A stretch of 48,949 nt of DNA from Fredricksoniimonas sp964643325 (GTDB taxonomy: Bacteria > Omnitrophota > Gorgyraeia > Zapsychrales > Fredricksoniimonadaceae). The notes beneath the pieces are model-generated. The model did not search any database, had not been told where the DNA came from, and saw nothing but the letters and a program-made list of their open reading frames with translations. Numbering within the stretch: the stretch's first letter is position 1; every line of letters begins with the position of its first letter. The DNA lies in assembly GCA_964643325.1 (NCBI GenBank), contig CAZXSE010000010.1, positions 1 through 48,949 of the forward strand, given 5' to 3'. The position numbers were made by a program, and so were the translations under genes. Shown here one piece after another: positions 32,006 to 39,979 of the stretch.

Positions 32006-33409
32006 TCAACTCGCTTTGAACGCTTTTGCTTTTTCCTGGACTTCCTCAATGGTACCCACCATATAGAACGCCTGTTCCGGGGTATCATCCATCTTGCCGC
32101 TGATGATCATGTCAAAACCGCGGATCGTATCCTCAAGCTTCACGTAACGGCCCTTGGTCCCCGTGAAGTTCTCGGCCACGAACATGGGCTGCGAAAAGAA
32201 CTTCTGGATCTTACGGGCGCGGTAAACGATCAGCTTGTCGTCCTCGGCAAGTTCATCAATGCCAAGGATCGAGATGATATCCCGAAGGTCCTTGTAACGC
32301 TGCAGGATCTTCTGCACCGCGAGCGCGACACGATAATGCTCCTGGCCGATGATGTTGGGATCAAGCATCTTCGAGACGGAATCGAGCGGGTCAACGGCGG
32401 GATAAATGCCGAGCTCCGCGATCTGGCGCGACAGCACGATCTTGGCGTCAAGATGCGAAAAGACCGTAGCGGGGGCCGGGTCGGTCAGGTCATCCGCCGG
32501 CACATAGACCGCCTGGACGGAGGTGATGGATCCCTGGCGCGTCGTGGCGATACGCTCTTCAAGCTGCGCGACTTCCGTGGCCAATGACGGCTGGTAGCCG
32601 ACCGCCGAAGGCATTCGCCCCAGCAGCGTCGAGACTTCCGAGCCTGCCTGCACGAAACGGAATACATTGTCCAGGAACAACAGCACGTCCTTGCGCTCAA
32701 CATCCCGGAAATGCTCGGCCATGGTCAGGGCCGACAACCCCACGCGAAAGCGCGCGCCCGGCGGTTCGTTCATCTGACCGAACACCAGCGCCGTCTTTTC
32801 CATAACGCCCGACGCATTAAGTTCCAGGTACAGCTCATTGCCCTCGCGGGTGCGCTCCCCGATGCCGCCAAAGACGGAAACGCCGCCATGCTCGCTGGCG
32901 ATCGTCCGGATAAGTTCCATGACGATAACGGTCTTGCCCACGCCCGCGCCGCCGAAAAGCCCGATCTTGCCGCCCTTAGGCAGCGGCGCCAGAAGGTCAA
33001 GGACCTTCATGCCCGTCGGCAATATCTGCGAGATGGAGAGCTGTTCCTCAAAGCTCGGCGCCTCGCGATGGATCGAATGCGTCTTTTGCGGCTCCGGGAC
33101 AGCGCCTTTACCGTCGATGGTCTTGCCCAGGACATTAAAAATGCGCCCCAGGGTCTGCGTTCCCACCGGCACGTTGATCGGACAGCCCATGTCCGCGGCG
33201 TCCATGCCGCGCACTAGGCCTTCCGTCGATGCCAGCGCGATGCAGCGGACCGTATTGTTGCCGATCTGCTGGGCCACCTCAAGCGTGACGTCGATGTTCT
33301 TGTCAGGATACGCGATCTTGACGCCGTTCAAAAGGCTCGGCAGTTCATTGTTGGCGAAGCGGATGTCAACGCTCGGCCCGATGATCTGTACGATCTTACC
33401 CGTTGCCAT
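32006..33409 (-). CDS. atpD: F1 ATP synthase beta subunit
   Basis: The 467-aa catalytic subunit has the P-loop GGAGVGKTVIVMEL, GERTREGNELYLEL with the catalytic glutamate, and the C-terminal helical domain. The DELSEED-type segment reads DELAEDDK. It binds ATP/ADP at the catalytic sites. It sits between atpG and atpC in the unit. Confidence 0.97.
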   Translation of the reverse strand: MATGKIVQIIGPSVDIRFANNELPSLLNGVKIAYPDKNIDVTLEVAQQIGNNTVRCIALASTEGLVRGMDAADMGCPINVPVGTQTLGRIFNVLGKTIDGKGAVPEPQKTHSIHREAPSFEEQLSISQILPTGMKVLDLLAPLPKGGKIGLFGGAGVGKTVIVMELIRTIASEHGGVSVFGGIGERTREGNELYLELNASGVMEKTALVFGQMNEPPGARFRVGLSALTMAEHFRDVERKDVLLFLDNVFRFVQAGSEVSTLLGRMPSAVGYQPSLATEVAQLEERIATTRQGSITSVQAVYVPADDLTDPAPATVFSHLDAKIVLSRQIAELGIYPAVDPLDSVSKMLDPNIIGQEHYRVALAVQKILQRYKDLRDIISILGIDELAEDDKLIVYRARKIQKFFSQPMFVAENFTGTKGRYVKLEDTIRGFDMIISGKMDDTPEQAFYMVGTIEEVQEKAKAFKAS

Positions 33410-33413
33410 GATG

Positions 33414-34268
33414 CTATCCTTTCAATGCTTCGGCAGAAGAGATGATCTCGATGACCTCTTTGGTGATCGCCGCCTGCCTGATTTTATTACGCAACAAAAT
33501 GAGGTCCCCCATGAGTTCCTTGGCATTGTCCTTGGCCGCCCTCATGGCCACCATGCGCGCCGACTGCTCGCTGACAAAAGATTCCAGCATCATCAGCCGG
33601 AGCTGGTTGGACAGATACATCGGCAGGATATCCGGTAAAAGCCCCCTCCCGCCGCTCTCAAGAACGAACGTGTCAGCGCCGCAAACAGCTTTTGGTTCAA
33701 CGTTCAGGAACTTCACGGCCGTCGGGATATGTTTCATGGCCGTCTTAAAGACCGTGTACACAACATGGACCTCGCCAAGGACCCCGGCGTCATAATCCGC
33801 AAGCACGGCGTTGGCGATCTCCTGGTGGAACCCGGACTTGAGCCTGCCATGCGCGCCCGCAAAAGACTTATGGACCGGGATGCCGTTCTTGCGAAAATGC
33901 CCGGCCCCTTTACGGCCGTAAACATACACCTTGATCTCACGCCCGGGATGGGCGTCAATAAAGCGTTCCGCCTGACGGAATATCTCGTTGGTGTAGATGC
34001 CGCACATCCCCGTATCCGCCGTGATCACCACAAGCCCGATAGCCCCCTCGGCCCGGGGCTTAAGCCAGGGATGGCGCCCGCAGCCTTCCACGGCCAGGAC
34101 ATTGTTGAACATGCTCTCGAGTTTCGCAAAATAAGCCCGCGACATCAAAAGCGGCGCTTCCAGCGCCTTGAACTTGGACATGGACACCATTTCCATCGCG
34201 CGGGTCACCTTCCAGGTGCCCTCGATGGAACGGATCCGGAACTTGAGTTGGCGCAGCTGCTGTGACAT
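33414..34268 (-). CDS. atpG: F1 ATP synthase gamma subunit
   Basis: The 284-aa central shaft: N-terminal RIRSIEGTWKVTRAMEMVSMSKF and C-terminal MVAMRAAKDNAKELMGDLILLRNKIRQAAITKEVIEI match the coiled-coil ends of gamma. It turns inside the alpha/beta ring. The start overlaps the atpA stop by one base. Confidence 0.96.
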   Translation of the reverse strand: MSQQLRQLKFRIRSIEGTWKVTRAMEMVSMSKFKALEAPLLMSRAYFAKLESMFNNVLAVEGCGRHPWLKPRAEGAIGLVVITADTGMCGIYTNEIFRQAERFIDAHPGREIKVYVYGRKGAGHFRKNGIPVHKSFAGAHGRLKSGFHQEIANAVLADYDAGVLGEVHVVYTVFKTAMKHIPTAVKFLNVEPKAVCGADTFVLESGGRGLLPDILPMYLSNQLRLMMLESFVSEQSARMVAMRAAKDNAKELMGDLILLRNKIRQAAITKEVIEIISSAEALKG

Positions 34269-35791
34269 TATTTCTTCCCGAACCCTGCCTTGAACTCTTC
34301 AACTGCCGTCTTAAGAAGGGCCGCGTTCTCCGGGGCGATATCGAACGTCGCGTCGATCCCCTGAACCACCTGCGGATACTTTGCGGCCATGAACTTCAGG
34401 AACTCGGCCTCAAAACGCTTCAAGGCGTCCACCGGCAGATCGTCGAGATACCCGTTGACCGCCGCGGAAATAATGATGACCTGCTGGGACAGGGCCAGCG
34501 GCACATACTGCCCCTGCTTGAGGATCTCGACAACACGCTCACCGCGCGTGATCTGCTCCTGCGTTACCTTGTCCAGTTCAGAGCCGAACTGCAGGAACGT
34601 GACAAGTTCCCGGTACTGGGCAAGGTCGAGGCGCAGTTTGCCTGCTACCTTGCGCATGGCCTTGGCCTGAGCCTTGCCGCCCACGCGGGAGACCGAAAGC
34701 CCGACGTTGATGGCCGGGCGCACGCCCGAGAAGAAAAGATCGGCCTCCAGGTAGATCTGCCCGTCGGTAATAGAAATGACATTCGTCGGGATATAGCTGG
34801 TGATATCCCCGCCCTGCGTTTCGATGATCGGCAGCGCGGTCATGGATCCGGCCCCCAGGCCGTCCGACAGCTTGGCGGCGCGCTCCAAAAGGCGCGAATG
34901 CAGGAAGAACACATCGCCCGGATACGCCTCGCGCCCCGGCGGGCGGCGCAATAAGAGCGAAAGCTGGCGATATGCCTGCGCGTGCTTGGAAAGATCATCG
35001 TAAACGATCAGGACATCCTTGCCGCTGTACATGAACTCTTCGCCCATGGCGCAGCCGGAATAAGGCGCCAGGTACTGGGACGACGCCGAGGCGCGCGATG
35101 ATGCGCTGACAACGGTCGTGTATTCCATGGCCCCGTGCTTCCTGAGGACCTCCGTGACCGCGACGATGCTGGATATTTTTTGGCCGATGGCCACGTAAAT
35201 GCAATAGACGCCGGTATTCTTCTGATTGATGATCGCGTCAATGGCAACAGCCGTTTTTCCCGTCTGGCGGTCACCGATGATAAGTTCCCGCTGCCCGCGC
35301 CCGATAGGGATCATGGCATCGACTGCCTTGATGCCCGTCTGCAGCGGGGCGTTGATCGGCTGGCGCGAGACCACGTCGGGCGCCGCAAACTCCATGGCCC
35401 GGTACTTGTCCGTATGGATCGGCCCTTTGCCGTCAATGGGCATGCCCAGGGCATTGACAACACGCCCCTTGAGCGCCTCGCCCACAGGAACGCGGACGAT
35501 CTTGCCGGTGCGCTTGACCGTGTCGCCCTCCTTGATATTGCGGTCGGGATTGTCTTTCCCGAAAATGATAACGCCGACGCTGTCTTCCTCAAGGTTGACG
35601 GCCATGCCAAGCACATTGTTCGGGAATTCGATGATCTCGCCGGCCATGACATCGTCAAGGCCGTACACGCGCGCGATCGCATCCCCCACCTGGATGACCG
35701 TTCCGACGGACTCGGTCTTGATATGGGAGGTGAACCCCTCGAGCTCGGTCTTTAAGATCGTTGAGATTTCTTCGGGCCTTAGATTACTCAT
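34268..35791 (-). CDS. atpA: F1 ATP synthase alpha subunit
   Basis: The 507-aa regulatory-site subunit: P-loop GDRQTGKTAVAIDAI, then SYIPTNVISITDGQIYLE and RPAINVGLSVSRVGG. It alternates with beta in the F1 head. The ATG overlaps the atpH stop (ATGA). Confidence 0.97.
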   Translation of the reverse strand: MSNLRPEEISTILKTELEGFTSHIKTESVGTVIQVGDAIARVYGLDDVMAGEIIEFPNNVLGMAVNLEEDSVGVIIFGKDNPDRNIKEGDTVKRTGKIVRVPVGEALKGRVVNALGMPIDGKGPIHTDKYRAMEFAAPDVVSRQPINAPLQTGIKAVDAMIPIGRGQRELIIGDRQTGKTAVAIDAIINQKNTGVYCIYVAIGQKISSIVAVTEVLRKHGAMEYTTVVSASSRASASSQYLAPYSGCAMGEEFMYSGKDVLIVYDDLSKHAQAYRQLSLLLRRPPGREAYPGDVFFLHSRLLERAAKLSDGLGAGSMTALPIIETQGGDITSYIPTNVISITDGQIYLEADLFFSGVRPAINVGLSVSRVGGKAQAKAMRKVAGKLRLDLAQYRELVTFLQFGSELDKVTQEQITRGERVVEILKQGQYVPLALSQQVIIISAAVNGYLDDLPVDALKRFEAEFLKFMAAKYPQVVQGIDATFDIAPENAALLKTAVEEFKAGFGKK

Positions 35792-36336
35792 GCAACCACC
35801 CTCGCTTGCAGCAATTGTTTTTTAAGTTGTACCAGCCTATTGCGCACGGACCCGTCGATGATCGTGTTCCCGACCCTGATCTGCACCCCGCCCAGGAGGT
35901 CCGGATCAAGTTCCAGGTAAAGGTTCGCCTTCTTTTGCGCGAACGCCTCGACCCTGGCCTTGATGCGCTCGATAACATCCAGCTCCAGCGGGAACGTGGT
36001 GCGCAGGACAACGTCCACCACATCGCCGTGCGAATAAACAATGCGGATATAATCCGTGACCGGGATCAGGATGCTCACGCGGCCTTTTTCAAAGAGATAC
36101 TTGATGAACGTGCGCGTTTCCTGCGCAAGGACGCTACCGAGGACCCTGTCCAGTAACGACGCTTTCTGGTCCTTGGACACTTCCGGCGCGCGCAAGAACT
36201 GAAGAAAATCCGGATTCTCGCGAATGACCGTGCGCAAGTCCTTCATGTCATCGACGCAACGCGCCAGCCCGATCTTGGGCTGGGCGAACTCCATATACGC
36301 TTCCGCGTATCTTCTAGCGATGAGCCTGTCTCTCAT
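35788..36336 (-). CDS. atpH: F1 ATP synthase delta subunit
   Basis: The 182-aa delta subunit holds the F1 head to the b stalk. N-terminal helices (RRYAEAYMEFA), a middle segment (FLRAPEVSKDQKASLLDRVL) and C-terminal DLLGGVQIRVGNTIIDGSVRNRL are typical. It overlaps atpF by 23 bp. Confidence 0.93.
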   Translation of the reverse strand: MRDRLIARRYAEAYMEFAQPKIGLARCVDDMKDLRTVIRENPDFLQFLRAPEVSKDQKASLLDRVLGSVLAQETRTFIKYLFEKGRVSILIPVTDYIRIVYSHGDVVDVVLRTTFPLELDVIERIKARVEAFAQKKANLYLELDPDLLGGVQIRVGNTIIDGSVRNRLVQLKKQLLQARVVA

Positions 36337-36832
36337 CCGTCTTCTCCAGATCCGTTAAAAGGCCTTCGATGATCTTGCGGTCCTGCTCGAAGGTCAGTTT
36401 TTCCTGGATCATCTGTTCGGTCACCTTGACGACCATGTCCACCACATCCCCCCGCAGCGCCTCGCGGGAACGCACCAGCTCGAACCGCAGCTCGTCGCGG
36501 GCATCGTCAATGATCCGTTCCGCGTCCTGACGCGCCTTCTCCCGGATCTCGCGGGACCTTTCCTCACCCGCGCGTTCCACTTCTTTCAGGCGTTTTTCCG
36601 CGGTCTCGTCGATATGCTCCATCGCCCTGGCGATCTCGGCGTGCAAACGTTCCGCGGACGCCCGGGATTCCTCGATGGCGCGCATCTCGGCCTCCACCTT
36701 CTTCTTGCGCTCCTCAAAGACCGTGAAGACCGGCTTCCAGAGGAATTTCTTGAGGACAAAAAGAACGAGCAGGAAACAGAGCGTGTGCGCAACGATCAGG
36801 TTCGCGTTGAGCAATTTCAATAATGCGTCCAT
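36314..36832 (-). CDS. atpF: FO ATP synthase b subunit
   Basis: The 172-aa stalk protein has one N-terminal transmembrane helix (LIVAHTLCFLLVLFVLKKFL) followed by WKPVFTVFEERKKKVEAEM and a long charged coiled coil. It overlaps atpH. One b gene is present, so the stalk is probably a homodimer. Confidence 0.92.
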   Translation of the reverse strand: MDALLKLLNANLIVAHTLCFLLVLFVLKKFLWKPVFTVFEERKKKVEAEMRAIEESRASAERLHAEIARAMEHIDETAEKRLKEVERAGEERSREIREKARQDAERIIDDARDELRFELVRSREALRGDVVDMVVKVTEQMIQEKLTFEQDRKIIEGLLTDLEKTDERQAHR

Positions 36833-36851
36833 AGCTCCCCCGGTTCAGAAG

Positions 36852-37085
36852 TTAGATCTTGCCGATGAGCGGGAATATGACGAACCCGAGCACGTAAAAA
36901 ATGATCGTTTCAATGAGCGCGCAGCCCAGGAGCATGAGCGTCATGATCTTGCCCATGGCGTCCGGCTGACGGCCGAGCGCTTCCATGGCGCTGGCGACGG
37001 CGTTGCCAAGGCTAAGGCCCACGCCCAGCGCGGTAATGCCGAGCCCGATCGGCAAACTGATTGCTAATGCGACGTTCAGATCCAT
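36852..37085 (-). CDS. atpE: FO ATP synthase c subunit
   Basis: The 77-aa proteolipid has two helices with RQPDAMGKI in the loop. The ion-binding glutamate is E59 in ALIETIIFYV, followed by threonine and a tyrosine at 64. The glutamine that sodium-type rings use in helix 1 is replaced by leucine (L26). So I expect proton coupling, though the E-T-Y part is shared with sodium rings. AGGAGGG precedes it. Confidence 0.92.
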   Translation of the reverse strand: MDLNVALAISLPIGLGITALGVGLSLGNAVASAMEALGRQPDAMGKIMTLMLLGCALIETIIFYVLGFVIFPLIGKI

Positions 37086-37115
37086 GGTACCCTCCTGTGT
37101 GTTGAATGACTTTCG

Positions 37116-37901
37116 TTAAGCCTGATGTTGATGCTGCTCTTCTTCATGCTTCATGATCAGCGAGAAATAGACAACGGTCAGGATGCTGAAGACCGCGGCC
37201 TGTATCGTCGACGTTAAAATAACAAGGAAAAAGTTCGGCACAAGCCACATGAACCCGTCCTTCAGGCCCCAGCTGGCAAAAAGCGCGAGGATCATGTCAT
37301 CCCCGTAAATGTTGCTGCGCAGACGCAGCGAGAGGCTGAGCGGCCTGATCAGCTCGCTGACAATATGGACCGAGAGCATGAACACCGGCATGATCAGCGT
37401 CACCGCCATGATCCCGCGCGGCTGCCCCATCAGATGGTCGATATAGCCCAGGAAGCCCAATTCCTTGAAAGCCGTGTACTGGACATAAAAGAACACGATG
37501 AGCGCCAGCCCCATGGTCATGGACCAGTCGGACGACGGCGATTTGAACATCGGGATCAGCCCGATGTAGTTGACCGCCAGGATGTAGATGAACAGGGTCC
37601 CCACGAAAGGCGTGTACTTGCGCCCCTTGGGGCCGAGCACGCTGCACACAAAATCATCAACGAACATGACAACGAATTCCGCCGCGCTTTGCAGGCGCCC
37701 GGGAAGGATGGACCGCCGGCGCGTGGCAAAATAAGACACAACGCCCAGGATGGCAATGACAATGAGCGCGTAAATAACGCTCTCCCAGAAATGAAGGAAA
37801 TGCCCCGGTGCCGTGTCGCCGAACTTCTCAGCCAAAAGGCCGATGAAATTCGGGAACTCGGGGATGCGGTGCGCCTGGGCTTCTACAACAGGTTCGGTCA
37901 T
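37116..37901 (-). CDS. atpB: FO ATP synthase a subunit
   Basis: The 261-aa membrane subunit has about five to six helices and the essential arginine within RPLSLSLRLRSNIYGDD; the following SNIYGDD replaces the more usual FGN. It forms the half channels next to the c-ring. It is the first atp gene in the reading direction, 101 bp after glnB, with a large hairpin in that gap. AtpI is not present. Confidence 0.94.
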   Translation of the reverse strand: MTEPVVEAQAHRIPEFPNFIGLLAEKFGDTAPGHFLHFWESVIYALIVIAILGVVSYFATRRRSILPGRLQSAAEFVVMFVDDFVCSVLGPKGRKYTPFVGTLFIYILAVNYIGLIPMFKSPSSDWSMTMGLALIVFFYVQYTAFKELGFLGYIDHLMGQPRGIMAVTLIMPVFMLSVHIVSELIRPLSLSLRLRSNIYGDDMILALFASWGLKDGFMWLVPNFFLVILTSTIQAAVFSILTVVYFSLIMKHEEEQHQHQA

Positions 37902-37916
37902 GATAAGATCCTGTCA

Positions 37917-37964
37917 CAAGGGGGATTTACTTGGATATAATTTTATCACAAGAAATCCCCCTTG
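37917..37964 (-). repeat. Long hairpin between glnB and atpB
   Basis: Arms 37917-37928 and 37953-37964 are perfect 12-bp complements, extended by four further pairs (CTTG/CAAG) after a one-base bulge. The loop includes TGATAAAAT on the minus strand, resembling an extended -10 box. No U-run follows, so it is not a standard terminator. It stands about 16 bases before the atpB start and could control atp expression or carry its promoter. Confidence 0.65.
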
Positions 37965-38002
37965 CGTTCATAAATCTTCATTAATTACGAGCATGAAGAT
38001 CC

Positions 38003-38344
38003 TTACCCGATAGCGACGCTCCCGCGCTCTTCCGTGCGGATGCGCACCGTATCTTCCAGCGGCAGGATGAAGATCTTCCCGTCGCCGGTCTCGTCCGTGC
38101 GGGCGCCTTTGATGATCGCCCTGATCGTCGGCTCAACAAAGGCGTCATTGACCGCGATCTCCAGGCGGACCTTGCGCAGAAAGTTCCCCATCTCACGCGC
38201 GCCGCGGTAAACCTCAGTCACGCCTTTCTGCCGGCCATGCCCCAAGACCTCGCTGACGGTCATCAGGTTGACGTCCGCCTTGTACAATGCCTCCTTGACA
38301 TCATCAAGCCGGCTTGGCTGTATGATGGCTATGATCATTTTCAT
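38003..38344 (-). CDS. glnB: Nitrogen regulatory protein PII
   Basis: The 113-aa PII trimer protein: KMIIAIIQPSRLDDVKEAL at the start, the T-loop with KGVTEVYRGAREM containing the modifiable tyrosine, and the C-terminal GKIFILPLEDTVRIRTEERG. It senses 2-oxoglutarate, ATP and ADP, and can plug AmtB. AmtB lies 20 bp upstream, with AAAGGAGGT before the PII start, so GlnK is an equally valid name. No uridylyltransferase is in the window. Confidence 0.95.
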   Translation of the reverse strand: MKMIIAIIQPSRLDDVKEALYKADVNLMTVSEVLGHGRQKGVTEVYRGAREMGNFLRKVRLEIAVNDAFVEPTIRAIIKGARTDETGDGKIFILPLEDTVRIRTEERGSVAIG

Positions 38345-38364
38345 AGGAACCTCCTTTTAATATT

Positions 38365-39591
38365 TTATTCCAATATTGTGTACGCGCGCTCATGATGCTG
38401 CGTCAGGTCAAGCCCGATGTCCTCATCCCGCGAACTGACGCGCATGCCCATCAGCACATCGACCAGCTTGTAAATGACGACGGTCACAACGGCCGAATAC
38501 ACTGCCGTGATAAGGACCGCCTTGAACTGGATCATGAACTGCGCCGGGTTGCCATAAAGAAGCCCGTTACTGCCGGCAGCGTTCACGAGCTTTGTCGCAA
38601 AAAGCCCGGTTGCCAGCGCTCCCCAGATCCCGCCGATGCAATGGACGCCAAAAGCATCCAGCGCGTCATCATAACCCAAGCGGGGCTTGATGATGGCTGC
38701 GGCCAGATAACAGAATACGCTCACCGAAAGCCCGATAGCCAGGGCTCCCGCGACATTCACATACCCCGCCGCCGGTGTGATGGCCACAAGCCCGGCCACG
38801 GCGCCCGACGCCACGCCGAAGAAGGTGGGCTTCCCGACACGGAACCACTCGATCGTTGCCCAACTCAACCCCGCCGCGGCTGCCGCGACATTGGTCACCA
38901 CGAAGGCATTGACCGCAAGGCCGTTGGCCGCCAGCGCAGAGCCTGCATTGAACCCGAACCAGCCGAACCACAACAGCGCCGTTCCCAGCGCCACGAACGG
39001 CAGGTTGTGAGGCGACGGAATATGCTTCGCCGCGTTCTTACGCGGCCCGATCATCAGCGCCATGACCAACGCCGCGATCCCGGCGTTGATATGCACCACC
39101 GTGCCGCCGGCAAAGTCCAGCGCGCCCATGTTGCGCAAAAAACCGCCCATGCCCCACACCCAGTGGCAGACCGGCGCGTACACCAAAGTCAGCCACAGGA
39201 CAATGAACACCACGAACGAAGAGAACTTCATCCGTTCCGCGAACGCACCGATGATCAAGGCCGGTGTGATGACCGCGAACATGGCCTGAAAGATCATGAA
39301 GGCCTGATGCGGGATGGTCGCCGAATAATCCGCGTAAGGCTCAAGCCCGACGCCATTCAACAGTGACCACTGCAACCCGCCCAGGAACCCGTTCCCCGGC
39401 GCGAATGCCAGGCTGTACCCGTAAACGACCCACAGGACGCTCACCAGGCACAGGATGAAGAAACACTGCATCAGAACGCTCAGGATGTTCTTTCTCCTGA
39501 CCATCCCTCCGTAAAAGAAAGCCAGCCCCGGTGTCATCAACATGACAAGGGCTGTCGATATCATGACCCATGCTGTATCGCCCGAATTCAT
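38365..39591 (-). CDS. amtB: Ammonium transporter
   Basis: The 408-aa protein has eleven membrane helices and Amt signatures: DFAGGTVVHINAGIAALVMAL, FGFNAGSALAANG with the second pore histidine region, and GGIWGALATGLFA. No cleavable signal is obvious at MNSGDTAWVMISTALVMLM. It conducts ammonium into the cell and is gated by PII. It heads the amtB-glnB unit and is preceded by a very long structured leader (39657-39830). Confidence 0.95.
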   Translation of the reverse strand: MNSGDTAWVMISTALVMLMTPGLAFFYGGMVRRKNILSVLMQCFFILCLVSVLWVVYGYSLAFAPGNGFLGGLQWSLLNGVGLEPYADYSATIPHQAFMIFQAMFAVITPALIIGAFAERMKFSSFVVFIVLWLTLVYAPVCHWVWGMGGFLRNMGALDFAGGTVVHINAGIAALVMALMIGPRKNAAKHIPSPHNLPFVALGTALLWFGWFGFNAGSALAANGLAVNAFVVTNVAAAAAGLSWATIEWFRVGKPTFFGVASGAVAGLVAITPAAGYVNVAGALAIGLSVSVFCYLAAAIIKPRLGYDDALDAFGVHCIGGIWGALATGLFATKLVNAAGSNGLLYGNPAQFMIQFKAVLITAVYSAVVTVVIYKLVDVLMGMRVSSRDEDIGLDLTQHHERAYTILE

Positions 39592-39656
39592 ATGATCGCT
39601 CCTTCCTAAGAATATCGTTTAACTTTTCTGTGGAATGAAGGCCCTGAAAATAGAGT

Positions 39657-39830
39657 AGGCGCCTCCAATTCCCTTTCCGAATTGAAGACGCCTCTGCCTT
39701 CTGCCCCTTCTGGGGCCACCCCTCGCGGGGCTATGTACAACTGTGCTACTTTATCTCAACGGACATTCACCGCCCGTTAATGTCACGGCCTGTTCGGCCG
39801 TGCTAGGACCCGTGATGCGCTAATGGGTCC
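39657..39830 (-). ncRNA. Structured 5' leader of amtB with six hairpins, unidentified
   Basis: The 388-bp gene-free stretch 39592-39979 holds this element and two divergent promoters. Six hairpins lie in 174 bp: 39657-39693 (15 bp, with two G-U pairs only on the minus strand), 39703-39716, 39719-39730 (GCGA loop), 39758-39778, 39784-39802 (7 bp) and 39806-39830 (6 bp). Pairing of 39758-39762 with 39774-39778 excludes that of 39763-39767 with 39779-39783, giving a switch-like choice. G-U pairs on minus become A-C mismatches on plus, so the RNA is the amtB leader. There is no U-run. I do not recognise a known riboswitch. Confidence 0.6.
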
Positions 39831-39843
39831 ACCTGATGATTTA

Positions 39844-39872
39844 AATATACCCCCTGGCCGGAAAAAAAGCAA
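39844..39872 (-). promoter_or_regulatory. Promoter of amtB
   Basis: Reverse strand TTGCTT (39867-39872), 17-bp spacer, TATATT (39844-39849). It implies a leader of about 245 nt before the amtB ATG at 39591. The -35 is weak (3 of 6); activator dependence is possible. Confidence 0.6.
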
Positions 39873-39944
39873 GCGCTTATATTATTTTTTTCTCGACGGG
39901 AAGCGTTGCCCGCCACAGCTTCCGCAAAGAATTATTCTTCCGGG

Positions 39945-39973
39945 TTGCGCAAAAAGACGCCCGCTCCTATAAT
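39945..39973 (+). promoter_or_regulatory. Promoter of the NSS operon, leaderless-type
   Basis: TTGCGC (39945-39950), 17-bp spacer, perfect TATAAT (39968-39973). The ATG at 39980 is 6 bp after the -10 box, so the transcript would begin at the start codon. Confidence 0.65.
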
Positions 39974-39979
39974 TGTGAC

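Noticed and set aside
39860..39885. TTGC before amtB as a possible sigma54 -12 element
   Set aside because: No GG at the required -24 position; a sigma70-type promoter fits better.
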